Shown piece after piece: positions 25,560-34,747 of a stretch of 64,000 nt of DNA (within the stretch, counting starts at the first letter, position 1; each line of letters opens with the position of its first letter). The DNA is taken from NCBI RefSeq assembly GCF_020733705.1, contig NZ_JAJFZM010000001.1:1178001-1242000 (forward strand), read 5' to 3'. This stretch comes from Nocardia australiensis (GTDB taxonomy: Bacteria; Actinomycetota; Actinomycetes; Mycobacteriales; Mycobacteriaceae). Under the pieces are notes generated by a model. The model was not told where the DNA came from and did not search any database. It saw nothing but the letters and a program-made list of their open reading frames with translations. A program made the translations under genes and the position numbers.

Positions 25560-26096
25560 GTGACTCGTACCCAGTGGACGATTCACGGCGAACATGTCGT
25601 GGACGAGAATCGACACATCAAGCTCTCGACCGTCGATGTCGAACTGCCCGACGGGGTGAAGTTCACCCAATACATAGCCCGGATGCCGTGCTGCGCAATG
25701 ACATTGGTACTCAACGACCACCGTGAAGCACTGCTGATGTACCGACACCGGTTCATCATCGACAAGTGGGTGTGGGAGCTGCCAGGCGGATACGTCGATC
25801 ACTCCGAGGATATCGCCGAGGCGGCAGCCCGCGAAGTCGAAGAGGAAACCGGTTGGCGCCCACGGTCTATGGAACATTTGGTCACATACCAGCCAGCGAT
25901 CGGCACCCTGGACCAGCCGCAGGCAATCTACCTGGCCCGCGGCGCTGACCTCACCGACACGACCCCGGACATAAACGAGGCCGAGAACATTCAATGGGTC
26001 CCGCTGAATCAGGCGGTGGCGATGATCGATCGCAGTGAAATCGTTGGCGCAGCAACGGTGATTGGCCTGTATCGGGCGCTCAGTCTGCCCGCTTAG
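25560..26096 (+). CDS. NUDIX hydrolase
   Basis: A 178-residue NUDIX protein with a full Nudix box at residues 77-99 (G-x5-E-x7-REVEEETGW). The preceding WVWELPGG is typical of ADP-ribose/nucleoside-diphosphate-sugar pyrophosphatases, which hydrolyse X-linked nucleoside diphosphates with Mg2+. The start is GTG 25560. Its 3' end overlaps the remnant of a regulator on the opposite strand by about 17 bp. Confidence 0.88.
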   Translation: MTRTQWTIHGEHVVDENRHIKLSTVDVELPDGVKFTQYIARMPCCAMTLVLNDHREALLMYRHRFIIDKWVWELPGGYVDHSEDIAEAAAREVEEETGWRPRSMEHLVTYQPAIGTLDQPQAIYLARGADLTDTTPDINEAENIQWVPLNQAVAMIDRSEIVGAATVIGLYRALSLPA

Positions 26097-26245
26097 TCAC
26101 CGTAAGCACGCGCCTGCGGAACTCATGTACGTCGCTCAGGTCGTCGTACGGTGTCAGTCGGTGTCGGATCGCCCGCAGGTAGGAGAAACTGCGCCGCGAC
26201 TCCAAACCACTGGCAAGGTCGAGTGCTTCGAGGCCAACCCCTCAC
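26080..26245 (-). pseudogene. C-terminal remnant of a TPR-containing transcriptional regulator
   Basis: The minus strand reads LEALDLASGLESRRSFSYLR, then IRHRLTPYDDLSDVHEFRRR and a short tail to TGA at 26080-26082. This matches the last TPR unit of large actinomycete XRE/TPR regulators, where the motif S-Y-L-R-A-I-R-x-R-L precedes the end. Upstream the frame is broken by a TGA and no helix-turn-helix is found. Confidence 0.5.
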
Positions 26246-27134
26246 CGCCTCCCGAAGATCCTCATCAGCTCGAGACGACGCCAGCAGGCACAGGTTGAAG
26301 GTGGGTTGGCCTGCGGCGGGCAGATCATCGAGACCGGCACTGAACGCTACCGCCTGATCCGCACCGTGCAAGTCGCCGGGCACACCATACCGGCGAAGGA
26401 CACCACGAAGCAGCCGACGCCCAAACCGTCCAAACCCCAGCCCTGACCACCTGCCACTATCCCCGGGTGACGTCGATATTCGTCTGGACTTACCTGCTCA
26501 CACCATGATTCGGGGTCATCCGGATGTCCCAGGACAGCAGCATCCGAATCAGTGATGCCACCGACCAGGATGCCCGCATCTGCCTGGACCGCTTCGCCGG
26601 ACGCGCCTACGCCGCGCAATCCCTGCGCGCCGACCTCTACCGCTTCACAGTCGTCATACTCACCAACACCACCGAAATCGAATGACGCAGGACGACAACG
26701 ATAACCACTGCGCAGATCGGCCATGCGAGCGAATTAGCGAGCGATCCAACCCGACGCGGCGCGGGTCGTACCAGCGGCGCGTCGCGCCATGCCAGTCACA
26801 CCACCCAACCGACTTCCCGCGCGAAGGCCGCGCCTGGGCTGCCTTCGCGCACCTGATATCTCGTGGATGGATCAGGTTCAGTGGCGATAGCCCACCTTCA
26901 CTGGCAACGGACAGCATCGATGCGGCCACACCAACGTCGATCATCTGGCTTTGGTCGCCGATCGACACCACCCGTCCGCGAATTTCGACACCACCCGACT
27001 CGGCAGCGGGGCATTACGGCGGGTCCTTCTTGGTCCGGATGCAGGGATTGGCGTTTCTCATCCCGCCGCCGAAAGACCCGCCCCTCAGCTCACACCCCGC
27101 CCGATGTCACCAACCTCATGCCCCACAACAACTA
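26246..27134. other. degenerate gene-free region before the IS630 element
   Basis: Roughly 890 bp with only unassignable open stretches: a plus-strand micro-ORF 26524-26685 (53 codons, MSQDSSIRISDATDQDAR start, no ribosome-binding site) and a minus-strand stretch around 26800-26970 containing VVSIGDQSQMIDVGVAAS. Neither matches a family I know. The area is probably decayed accessory DNA into which the IS630 element inserted. Confidence 0.45.
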
Positions 27135-27161
27135 GTGTCCTGGTCCTGAAGTTTTCGCCAT
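27135..27161 (+). repeat. left inverted repeat of IS630 element
   Basis: The outer end starts GTGTCCTGGTCCTGAA and matches the reverse complement of 28478-28504 at 26 of 27 positions. A TA dinucleotide (27133-27134) precedes it. Confidence 0.9.
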
Positions 27162-27172
27162 AATTCTCTATA

Positions 27173-28507
27173 GTGTTGTGGGTGGTGGGTTCTGGGTGTG
27201 TCGGTGAGTTCGTTCTCGATGACGGTGAGCGGGATCAGTTGGTGGCGTGGTCGTTGGGTTCGTCGCGGTTGGCGGTGCGGGCCAGGATCGTGCTCGCCTG
27301 CGCCGAGCCTGGGGTGGTTTACGCGCGGTTGGCGGCTGATCTCGGTGTGTCGGCGATGACGGTTATCAAGTGGCGCAAGCGATTTGCTGTATCACGGCTG
27401 GACGGGTTGCGTGACGGTGAGCGTGGAGGGCGGCCGAAGACCGCCCTGGTGTTGTCCGATGCCGAGCGTGAGCAGTTGACGCGTTGGTCGCGTCGCGCGA
27501 AGACCTCGCAGGTGTTGGCGTTGCGGTGCCGGATCGTACTCGCCTGCGCGCAGGGTGCGTCGAACAAACAGGTCGCTGCCGATCTGCGGGTGACCGAGTC
27601 CACGGTGGCCCGCTGGCGGGCGAGGTTCGTCGAGCAGCGTTTGGGAGGGCTGGTCGACGAGCCGCGTCCCGGACGGCCTCCCTCGATCCTGCTCGACCAG
27701 GTCGAAGACGTGGTGATCGCGACGCTGGAGCAGACGCCACCGAACGCGACGCACTGGTCACGGACCTCGATGGCCGAACGAACAGGGTTGTCGCGCACGA
27801 CGATCGGACGTATCTGGGGAAAGTTCGAGCTCAAACCCCATCTGGTCGACGGGTTCAAACTGTCTACCGACCCGCGATTCGTGGACAAGGTCGTCGACGT
27901 CGTCGGTCTCTATCACAACCCACCGGAGAAGGCCGTGGTGCTGTGTGTCGACGAGAAATCCGGGATGCAGGCCCTGGACAGGTCCCAACCGGTACTGCCG
28001 ATGATGCCCGGCATGCCCGAACGACGCACCCACGACTACGCCCGCCACGGTGTCAGCGACCTGTTCGCGGCATTCGACATCGCCGACGGCACGGTGATCT
28101 CGAAAATCTACCCGCAGCACCGCGCCGTCGAGTTCAAGGAATTCCTGATCGCGATCGACAAGACAGTGCCCGCCGAACTGGACGTGCATCTGGTGTGTGA
28201 CAACCTCGCCACCCACAAGACCCCGGCCATCACAGCATGGCTGGACAAACACCCCCGTTTCCACATGCACTTCACCCCGACCGGCTCCTCATGGCTCAAC
28301 CAGGTCGAACGCTGGTTCGGATTCCTCACCGACCAACTCCTACGCCGTGGCGTCCACAAAAGCGTTGCCGCACTGGAGAAAGACGTCCGCGACTGGATCA
28401 CCAACTGGAACCAGAACCCGAAACCATTCACCTGGCGCAAGACCGCCGACGAAATCCTCGACTCCCTCACCAAATATATGGCGAAAATTTCAGGACCAGG
28501 ACACTAG
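27173..28507 (+). CDS. IS630-family transposase
   Basis: A 444-residue transposase. Two N-terminal helix-turn-helix/Paired-like regions (about 15-75 and 80-150) with repeated RIVLACA and W-(K/R)-x-R-F motifs are followed by the DDE domain: [10 protein letters not shown] (first Asp), [12 protein letters not shown] (second Asp) and [11 protein letters not shown] (Glu). The start is GTG 27173; GTG codons a few residues in are alternatives. The stop TAG (28505-28507) is formed by the TA target duplication plus the next flanking G, so the coding end lies outside the inverted repeat. Confidence 0.92.
   Translation: MLWVVGSGCVGEFVLDDGERDQLVAWSLGSSRLAVRARIVLACAEPGVVYARLAADLGVSAMTVIKWRKRFAVSRLDGLRDGERGGRPKTALVLSDAEREQLTRWSRRAKTSQVLALRCRIVLACAQGASNKQVAADLRVTESTVARWRARFVEQRLGGLVDEPRPGRPPSILLDQVEDVVIATLEQTPPNATHWSRTSMAERTGLSRTTIGRIWGKFELKPHLVDGFKLSTDPRFVDKVVDVVGLYHNPPEKAVVLCVDEKSGMQALDRSQPVLPMMPGMPERRTHDYARHGVSDLFAAFDIADGTVISKIYPQHRAVEFKEFLIAIDKTVPAELDVHLVCDNLATHKTPAITAWLDKHPRFHMHFTPTGSSWLNQVERWFGFLTDQLLRRGVHKSVAALEKDVRDWITNWNQNPKPFTWRKTADEILDSLTKYMAKISGPGH
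28478..28504 (-). repeat. right inverted repeat of IS630 element
   Basis: Mirror copy of 27135-27161, followed by the TA target duplication at 28505-28506. It also encodes the last nine residues of the transposase. Confidence 0.9.
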
Positions 28508-28578
28508 CACCGGGGAGTGAGTCGCAATCGGCCGCTGGGGTGATGTGGGTTGCCGTGCTTCGCGGTGACTATCTAGGT

Positions 28579-30003
28579 ATGCATCTGCGTCGCAACATAT
28601 TCTGTGTGCTGTCGGCGGCCGTGATGGTCGCACTGTCAGCTTGTGCCTCGTCGGCCGATCCGGTGCCGACGTTGGACTGGCAACCCTGTCGTGAGAATGC
28701 CGAATTCGATTGCGCGACAATCGCTGTACCGGTCGACTGGGCGCGGCCGCGGGGGGCGACGATCGATGTCGCGGTGGTGCGGGAACAAGCCGGTGATGTC
28801 GAACGCAAGGTGGGGACGCTGGTTTCGCTGCCGGGTGGGCCGGGATCGTCCGGGGTCGATGAGATTCTGCGGGGTGGGAAGTTCTCGCCGCAGCTGCGGG
28901 AGCGGTTCGATATCGTCAGCATCGACCCGCGTGGCGTGCAGCGTAGCCACCCGGTTCGCTGCGATAGCGGGCTGGTCGCGAGCCAGCCGAATATGGTACC
29001 GGACGCCGGTGGGCGGATCGAGGAAGTGCGTTCCTACGCAAGGGATCTCGCGGATAGCTGCCGAACCTACACCGGGCCGTTGATCGATCATCTCGACGCG
29101 GCGAGTGTGGCGCGGGACGTCGATGCGCTGCGCGCGGCGCTGGGCGAGGACCAGCTCACGCTCTACAGCCGGTCCTATGGCACCATGCCCGCCCAGGCCT
29201 ATGCGGAGCTGTTTCCGAAGCGGTTGCGTGCCTCGCTGATGGACAGCGTCGACGATCACAGCCTGGATGGACGCGAGTTCCTTGCCTCCGAGGCACGCGC
29301 GGGTCAGGACACCTTCGACGAATTCGCCGCCTGGTGCGCGCGGGAGGAGCAATGCGTTTTGCACGGCGCCGACGTGCATCAGATCTACGGCGAGTTGTTC
29401 GCGAAGGCCGGACGCGACGAACTGCTGTTCGCGGACAAGCCACTTGGCTCGCTCGAATTGAGTCAGAAGGTCACCCAACGACTCTATGCGCCCGAATGGT
29501 CGCGGCTCGCAACGGATTTGAAGACGCTGATCGATCAACCGGCGAGCAGCCCCGTGCCGCCGACCCTGGCCCAGCGCTCCGGCGAGCCGACGCCGATGCC
29601 GCAGCTAGCGATGTGTTCGGACTGGCGATTCGATATCGAGGATCAGCAGGACTGGCTGCGACTCTGGCACGAACAGAACACCAATGCACCCACCTTGCGC
29701 GCCCATTTCGCTTGGGGTGCGGGCACTCTCTGCTCGGGCTGGCCGATCGCACCGCAAAACCCCCAGCACCACCCCGACATCCGCGATGGCGCACCGATTC
29801 TGGTCATGAACTCCCTGCACGACCCGGCGACACCGCACGAGTGGGCAACCCAGGTCGTCGCCGATACGCCCCGTGCCGCCCTGTTGACCTACGCGGGCTG
29901 GGGTCACGGGGTCTACAACCGCACCCGCTGCACCACCACCGCCGCTGACGAGTACTTCATCACTCTCACCCTCCCGGCCGAATCCAGCTGCGCACCCAGC
30001 TGA
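28579..30003 (+). CDS. secreted lipoprotein alpha/beta hydrolase (TAP-like peptidase)
   Basis: A 474-residue serine hydrolase related to tripeptidyl aminopeptidases (S33, TAP C-terminal domain). A lipoprotein signal ends in LSAC (C22). The oxyanion-hole motif LPGGPGSSG (84-92) is followed by the nucleophile loop LYSRSYGT (S199), where the first glycine of GxSxG is serine. The acid lies in SLHDPATP and the histidine in GWGHGVYN near the C-terminus. ATG 28579 gives a proper signal peptide; the frame continues upstream into the IS element but without signal features. It probably trims peptides or hydrolyses esters outside the membrane. Confidence 0.87.
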   Translation: MHLRRNIFCVLSAAVMVALSACASSADPVPTLDWQPCRENAEFDCATIAVPVDWARPRGATIDVAVVREQAGDVERKVGTLVSLPGGPGSSGVDEILRGGKFSPQLRERFDIVSIDPRGVQRSHPVRCDSGLVASQPNMVPDAGGRIEEVRSYARDLADSCRTYTGPLIDHLDAASVARDVDALRAALGEDQLTLYSRSYGTMPAQAYAELFPKRLRASLMDSVDDHSLDGREFLASEARAGQDTFDEFAAWCAREEQCVLHGADVHQIYGELFAKAGRDELLFADKPLGSLELSQKVTQRLYAPEWSRLATDLKTLIDQPASSPVPPTLAQRSGEPTPMPQLAMCSDWRFDIEDQQDWLRLWHEQNTNAPTLRAHFAWGAGTLCSGWPIAPQNPQHHPDIRDGAPILVMNSLHDPATPHEWATQVVADTPRAALLTYAGWGHGVYNRTRCTTTAADEYFITLTLPAESSCAPS

Positions 30004-30117
30004 CCAACCGGTAGCTCGCCGACATCCCGGAGTGCTGTGGCGAGCGCCGCGAACGTGGAAACGGTGCGCTCGTACCGACCCCGCGAATCTGTCAGTGCCC
30101 GACGTTAGAGTCACCTC

Positions 30118-30423
30118 GTGGCTGGTTCGCGGTACTCGTTTACGGCGCGGATGTGGGAGCACACCGGGCAGGGCTCGTGGCATTTCGTGGACCTGCCCGA
30201 GGGGATCGCCGATGAGATCGAGGAGATGTATAGGCATCGGGCCGGTGGGTTCGGGGCGGTGAGGGTGGAGGTGACCATTGGCGGGAGCCGCTGGTCGACC
30301 TCGCTGTTCCCCGATAAGTCCCGGTCCACCTATGTGCTTCCTGTCAAGAAGCCTGTGCGGATGGCCGAGGATCTCATTGCCGGGTCATCGGCGCGGATCG
30401 AGCTGGTTGTGATCGCGCGATGA
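30118..30423 (+). CDS. DUF1905 domain protein
   Basis: A 101-residue single-domain protein matching DUF1905: RYSFTARMWEHTGQGSWHF, then FGAVRVEVTIGGSRWSTSLFP and the closing YVLPVKKPVRMAEDL. The fold is a small beta-barrel; function unknown. The start is GTG 30118. It is a stand-alone gene, convergent with the lipoprotein gene that follows. Confidence 0.85.
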   Translation: MAGSRYSFTARMWEHTGQGSWHFVDLPEGIADEIEEMYRHRAGGFGAVRVEVTIGGSRWSTSLFPDKSRSTYVLPVKKPVRMAEDLIAGSSARIELVVIAR

Positions 30424-30432
30424 CCTCATGTC

Positions 30433-30759
30433 TCAGTTCGGCGTGAAGCAGTCGCTCACAACCTTGGAGGTGGCCTGGCGGGCCTTGTCCGCGTCTTCCT
30501 TGCTCATACCGAAGGACTCCGGATCGGCGGCCTTGGCGTCGTATTCGCCGCCGATCATGGTTCGCAGGCCGTCTTGCGAGATGCCCTGGTCCACATAGAT
30601 TTTCGCCGCGCAGTCCGCGAACTTCTGATCCTGCAGGCCCTTGTCCTGCAGCGACTTCGACAGCGCCGCGGGTGTCACCGGCGCTGCCTCCTTGTCGCTA
30701 CCGCATGCCGTGAGTACCGGCAGTGCGACGAGTGCTGTGGCAATCAGGATTATCCGCAC
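30433..30759 (-). CDS. small lipoprotein
   Basis: A 108-residue lipoprotein: the signal RIILIATALVALPVLTAC has lipobox LTAC, followed by a charged helical domain with two cysteines (DCAAKIYVDQG and SDCFTPN) that probably pair. GTG 30759 is chosen for its GAGGAG ribosome-binding site four bases upstream. Short lipoproteins with this layout occur in Nocardia and Rhodococcus; no function known. Confidence 0.75.
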   Translation of the reverse strand: MRIILIATALVALPVLTACGSDKEAAPVTPAALSKSLQDKGLQDQKFADCAAKIYVDQGISQDGLRTMIGGEYDAKAADPESFGMSKEDADKARQATSKVVSDCFTPN

Positions 30760-31209
30760 CTGACTCCTCTTTTCGGTTCGATCGTGAGAGATATCGGCCG
30801 CCGCGCAGGCGCCGCAACGATAATGCCCCACCGCGGTAAGTCATGGCCGACCGAGTCGAATCCCGGTCCGGCGCAACAGGTCGCAAATCCATGGCCGCGC
30901 GCAACCCGGTGACGAGTCGTTCGAGCTCATCGGCGGCCATTTCGTCGACCCGTTCGGCCAGCCGGCCAGGATAGATGCGTCCGATATAGCCCGCCCGGAC
31001 CCAGCCGTGCCGGTGCACGGTCACCGCGAGAATGTCCCGTGGTCCTCGTCTAGCATCTCGGCTGCGACGAGCCACTGCCGCGACGACTCATCGACCGATC
31101 TCGGCGATCCAGGGCCACCGACGGCCGCGGTGCGATCGCGAACTGATGGCTGGTGACTGCTGTTATTGTGATCGCATTCGGCCGAGCGCGAGAAGCGGGG
31201 ATCCCCGGG
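30760..31209. other. spacer with an unassigned decayed frame
   Basis: On the minus strand a stretch at about 30890-31045 reads ILAVTVHRHGWVRAGYIGRI, then YPGRLAERVDEMAADELERL, which looks protein-like and continues a second frame (AAEMLDEDHG) across a frameshift near 31040. I cannot name the family. The rest of this interval holds the promoters of the flanking genes. Confidence 0.35.
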
Positions 31210-32001
31210 ATGACGACGCTGAACCACTACCGGACCGGCACCGGCGAACCGTTGGTGTTGGTGCACGGAATCGGCAGCCGGTGGCAGGTGTGGGAGCCAA
31301 TCATCGACACCCTCGCCGAATCCTTCGACGTCATCGCGGTCGACCTGCCCGGGTTCGGCGACTCCACCGCCATCGCGCACACCACCGTCGACACGATCAC
31401 CGACGCGCTGGCCGACTTCCTCGCCACCGCCGGTATCGAGCGACCACACCTGGCCGGTAATTCGATGGGCGGGCTCATCAGCCTGAATCTGGGCGCACGT
31501 GGACTCGCCCGATCGGTGACCGCATACTCCCCGATCGGATTCTGGGACACCCCCGGCCGCATCTGGTGCCAGCAGTCGCTCGGCAAGTCGAGGGCGCTGG
31601 CCGCCAGGATCCGGCCCGCGTTGCCTGCGATCTTCGGCACCGCCGCCGGCCGAACCACCTTCCTCGGCCTAGTTTTCGGCAAGCCGTGGTCGGTCTCCAC
31701 GCAGATCGCCCTCGACACGGTAGGCGGCGCGGTCGACGCAGCGGGCTTCGATGACGCGCTCGCCTCGTTCGCCGAGGCCGAACTACACGAAATCGGTAGT
31801 CTCGCAGACGTGCCCGTCACCATCGCTTGGGGCAACCGCGATGTTCTGCTGACCTACGCGACCCAGAGTCGCCGCGCCCGCGCCGTGCTGCCGAATGCCG
31901 CGCACGTAACCCTGCGCGGCAGCGGCCACACGCCGTTCTACGACGACCCCACCGGCTGCGCGAAAGCCCTCCGGGACACCATCGCTCGCTGCCCGCAGTA
32001 G
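31210..32001 (+). CDS. alpha/beta hydrolase
   Basis: A 263-residue alpha/beta hydrolase with the HGIGSRW oxyanion region (19-25), nucleophile GNSMGG (S85), acid in WGNRDVLL and histidine in GSGHTPF. The cap region (about 110-190) is helical. The start at ATG 31210 (MTTLNHYRTG) is preferred over an upstream GTG/ATG extension that shows no family resemblance. Substrate unknown; it ends 19 bp before the convergent TetR gene. Confidence 0.82.
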   Translation: MTTLNHYRTGTGEPLVLVHGIGSRWQVWEPIIDTLAESFDVIAVDLPGFGDSTAIAHTTVDTITDALADFLATAGIERPHLAGNSMGGLISLNLGARGLARSVTAYSPIGFWDTPGRIWCQQSLGKSRALAARIRPALPAIFGTAAGRTTFLGLVFGKPWSVSTQIALDTVGGAVDAAGFDDALASFAEAELHEIGSLADVPVTIAWGNRDVLLTYATQSRRARAVLPNAAHVTLRGSGHTPFYDDPTGCAKALRDTIARCPQ

Positions 32002-32020
32002 TGGCACGCTGAACTTTCGA

Positions 32021-32662
32021 CTACCCCGGCGGCGGTTGCGTAAGAGTTCCGGGGTCCTGGCTTCCGAGCAGAATCGCGACCGCATTTCGCCAACGGTGCC
32101 GCAGAATTCGATTGCGGTCGATATCGCCGGTCAGCAATGCGCGCATGGCCATACCGGTCATGATTTCGATGGTGAATTCGGTGATCGTCGGAATGCGTGG
32201 GTCGTCGGGGAATTCCTGACGGAAGATATCGCGAATGCTGTTGTGCATCAGGTCGAACAGTCGATGCTCCAGCGGCAGGAATGCGGCGAGCAATTCCGGA
32301 TCGGTGCGTGCCCCCACCCACATTTCCAGTGCGGCAAGGAAAGTGGGGCCGCTGAGCATCCGCATGGTGAGTTCCACCGCCGTCTCCAGCCGATCGGAAC
32401 CGAGCTCAATCGCCTCGAATTCCCTTGTCAGCTGGCCGAATCGCTGGTTTGCGACGTGCTCGACGGCGCCGGCGAGCAGATCGGCCTTGGTCGGAAAGTG
32501 GTGCTGCAGTGTGCCGCGCGGGACGGCGGCTCGTCTCTGCACCTCCAGGGTGGTGGTGCCCGCGTAGCCGACCTCGATGAGGCTCTCGACCACCGCGTCC
32601 AGAAGTCGCGTTCGCATACGCGAGCGGCGCTGCGCCTGCGTCTCCCGGACGCGCTCGGTCAT
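32021..32662 (-). CDS. TetR-family regulator linked to the crotonase gene
   Basis: A 213-residue TetR protein: the helix-turn-helix (about 15-60) includes GYAGTTTLEVQRRAAVPRGT and LQHHFPTKADLL, followed by a helical ligand-binding domain. ATG 32662 lies 4 bp after the stop of the enoyl-CoA hydratase gene, so it is the last gene of a short leftward operon. The divergent control region at about 33750-33825 contains a perfect inverted repeat that is its likely operator. The ligand is probably an acyl-CoA. Confidence 0.85.
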   Translation of the reverse strand: MTERVRETQAQRRSRMRTRLLDAVVESLIEVGYAGTTTLEVQRRAAVPRGTLQHHFPTKADLLAGAVEHVANQRFGQLTREFEAIELGSDRLETAVELTMRMLSGPTFLAALEMWVGARTDPELLAAFLPLEHRLFDLMHNSIRDIFRQEFPDDPRIPTITEFTIEIMTGMAMRALLTGDIDRNRILRHRWRNAVAILLGSQDPGTLTQPPPG

Positions 32663-32666
32663 GACC

Positions 32667-33431
32667 TCAGCGCCCCTGCCACTGCGGTTCACGCTTCTGC
32701 GCGAAGGCCAGCGCCCCCTCGGCGGCATCTTTGGACAACAGTGCGGGCAGGGCGATTTCGCCCTGCTTGGCGAAGGACTCGGCGACCGTCCACTCGGGCG
32801 ACTCATCGATGATCCGCTTGCTGGCCGCTACCGACAGTGGTGCGGCCGCAACGATTTCGGCGGCCAAATGCAGGGCACCCTCCAGCGCGGCGCCGGGTTC
32901 GGTGACGCGATTGACCAGGCCGAGCTGGTAGAGCCGTTCGGCGTCGATGCGCCCGCCGGTCAGCGCGAGTTCCGCCGCGATCGGCCGAGGCAGCCGCTGC
33001 GACAGCCGCAGCACACCACCGCCCGCGGCGACCAGTCCGCGCCGCACCTCGGGAATGCCGAACTGTGCGTCGCTCGCGGCGACGATCAGGTCGCCCGACA
33101 GCGCCAGCTCGAAACCACCGGCGAGCGCGAAACCCTCGACCGCCGAAATCATCGGCTTCAGCGGCGGTTTCGCGGCGATGCCGAGCGGCCCACGGCGCTG
33201 GGTCATCGGCATCTCACCCTTCGAGGCCGCGACGAGATCCATTCCGGCGCTGAAGGTTCCGCCCGCGCCGGTGAGCACGAGCACGCGCGCCGAGTCGTCG
33301 GCCTCGAACTCGTCGACGGCGGCCTCGATCGCCTGCGCGGTGGCCAGATTGATGGCATTGCGGGCCTCGGGGCGGTTGACGGTCAGCACGGTGACGGCGT
33401 CGCGCTGTTCGATCAGTACCAGGTCGGTCAT
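32667..33431 (-). CDS. enoyl-CoA hydratase/isomerase (crotonase family)
   Basis: A 254-residue crotonase. The oxyanion-hole motifs are TFSAGMDL (first) and EGFALAGGFELAL (second), and the catalytic-glutamate region is FGIPEVRRGL; a trimerisation helix ends the protein (EGALAFAQKREPQWQGR). It acts on enoyl-CoA or carnitinyl-CoA type substrates. Its start overlaps the stop of a decayed thiolase gene (ATGA), and the TetR gene follows after 4 bp. Confidence 0.88.
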   Translation of the reverse strand: MTDLVLIEQRDAVTVLTVNRPEARNAINLATAQAIEAAVDEFEADDSARVLVLTGAGGTFSAGMDLVAASKGEMPMTQRRGPLGIAAKPPLKPMISAVEGFALAGGFELALSGDLIVAASDAQFGIPEVRRGLVAAGGGVLRLSQRLPRPIAAELALTGGRIDAERLYQLGLVNRVTEPGAALEGALHLAAEIVAAAPLSVAASKRIIDESPEWTVAESFAKQGEIALPALLSKDAAEGALAFAQKREPQWQGR

Positions 33432-33781
33432 CGGACGGTCCTCTCGGTGAGCAGGGTGAGTTGGTTGGCGGCAGTGATATCGACACCCGCGCCGAGCGGG
33501 TCACCATCGGTGAACACCGCGATGGTTTCGGCATCCGACGCACGCAACAGTATCCGCGCGCCAGCCGGGTTGAGCGCACTGACGATCACGGCGACCGGGA
33601 AGCAGGAGTACAGGTCGACGTGCGCGACGTCGTCGATGCCGATGCCGATGCCGATGCCCACGGCCGATAGCGCGGCCGCACCGGCTGCGGCGATGGCGGG
33701 CGAGGCGCCATCCCGCTGGCAGCATATGGTCCTCCGCTCGGCACATCCGGAGTTACCGTCAGCATTGACGGTAAGGCGCAC
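33428..33781 (-). pseudogene. acetyl-CoA acetyltransferase-like gene with internal deletion
   Basis: The minus-strand frame from 33781 carries two separate pieces of a thiolase-like protein: DDVAHVDLYSCFPVAV (the segment preceding the catalytic core in SCP-x-type acetyltransferases) and then ILLRASDAETIAVFTDGDP followed by the C-terminal tail. Several hundred residues between and before them are gone. A Gly-Ile repeat comes from a (GATGCC)n run. The stop overlaps the crotonase start, so the gene was once the first member of that operon. The N-terminal 25 codons overlap the operator-like repeat and are probably not original. Confidence 0.6.
33753..33774. promoter_or_regulatory. candidate TetR operator
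   Basis: A perfect inverted repeat TTACCGTCA-GCAT-TGACGGTAA (9-bp arms) lies between the leftward thiolase-remnant/crotonase/TetR unit and the rightward crotonase gene at 33825. Size and symmetry fit a TetR dimer, most simply the one encoded at 32021-32662, controlling both directions. Confidence 0.6.
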
Positions 33782-33824
33782 AACGGCATCTGGACGCGAA
33801 CTGACTCACGGATAAGATTTGATA

Positions 33825-34586
33825 ATGGGCAGTGATATCGCGCTGCGACTCGACGGCAACCGCGCCTACGTCACGTTGGACCGGCCGGACAAGCACAACG
33901 GCCTGACCATCGACATGTTGCGCGGACTGATCGATACCGCGCACACCATCGCCGACCGCGAGGACATCCGCGCGGTCATCCTGTCCGGCAACGGCCCCAG
34001 CTTCAGCAGCGGGCTCGACATCGGCAAGACGACCGGCGACCCGCTGGCCATCGTGCGCAGCTTCTTCCCACTGCCCTGGCGCGGCACCAATACCTTCCAG
34101 GAAGCGTGCTGGGCCTGGCAGCGGTTGCGTGTGCCGGTGATCGCGGCGGTGCACGGCCGCTGCTACGGCGGCGGCCTGCAGATCGCGCTGGCCGCCGACT
34201 TCCGATTCGCGACACCCGACGCGGAATTCTCGGTGATGGAGGCCAAACACGGCCTGGTCCCGGACATGACCGGCGCCGCGACCCTCTCGCGCCTGATCGG
34301 CATCGACAAGGCTCTGCTGCTGACCATGACCGCCGACACCGTGGACGCGCCCTACGCCGAACGGATCGGCCTGGTCACCGAGGTGACCGCGGACCCGGTC
34401 GCGGCGGCGGAAAGGCTCGCCGATCGCATCGCGACCCGGTCGCCGCACGCCGTCGCCGGCGCCAAACGCCTCTTCGACCGCTCCTGGCAGGCCGGCGCGC
34501 GACGAACTTTCGCGATCGAGCGGGCGACGCAACTGCCGTTAATTCTGCGGCTGGCCGCCACGCGGGGCAAAAAGTCGGCGACGTAA
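33825..34586 (+). CDS. enoyl-CoA hydratase/isomerase family protein
   Basis: A 253-residue crotonase-fold protein: oxyanion motifs FSSGLDIG and HGRCYGGGLQIAL, and the substrate-pocket segment FSVMEAKHGLVPDM, where an aspartate-containing loop replaces one of the usual glutamates. It is divergent from the crotonase/TetR unit and shares the operator-like repeat at 33753-33774. ATG 33825 is used; a TTG two codons upstream is less likely. It probably acts on acyl-CoA esters. Confidence 0.86.
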   Translation: MGSDIALRLDGNRAYVTLDRPDKHNGLTIDMLRGLIDTAHTIADREDIRAVILSGNGPSFSSGLDIGKTTGDPLAIVRSFFPLPWRGTNTFQEACWAWQRLRVPVIAAVHGRCYGGGLQIALAADFRFATPDAEFSVMEAKHGLVPDMTGAATLSRLIGIDKALLLTMTADTVDAPYAERIGLVTEVTADPVAAAERLADRIATRSPHAVAGAKRLFDRSWQAGARRTFAIERATQLPLILRLAATRGKKSAT

Positions 34587-34747
34587 CATCCGACTTTCGA
34601 AGACCTGTGGTGCATGCCACCACCATTTCCCCGGATTCACTGTTAACATTTCCCACGATTTGCCAGCCAGTCGAAATATGGCACGAAACACACAAAAGGC
34701 ATGTGTGTATCGGTCTATTTCGGCGAGAAACGGGAGGGCTCCAGACT

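Larger units (their letters stand above)
27135..28504 (+). mobile_element. IS630-family insertion sequence, intact
   Basis: A 1370-bp element bounded by 27-bp inverted repeats (26/27 identical) and flanked on both sides by TA (27133-27134 and 28505-28506), the target duplication expected for IS630/Tc1-mariner elements. It encodes one complete transposase with all catalytic residues, so it may be mobile. It sits in decayed DNA and does not interrupt a recognisable gene. Confidence 0.92.

Noticed and set aside
33641..33665. GATGCC hexamer run as a possible phase-variable repeat
   Set aside because: Only about four units inside an already deleted thiolase gene, in frame (Gly-Ile repeats), so switching would have no evident consequence.
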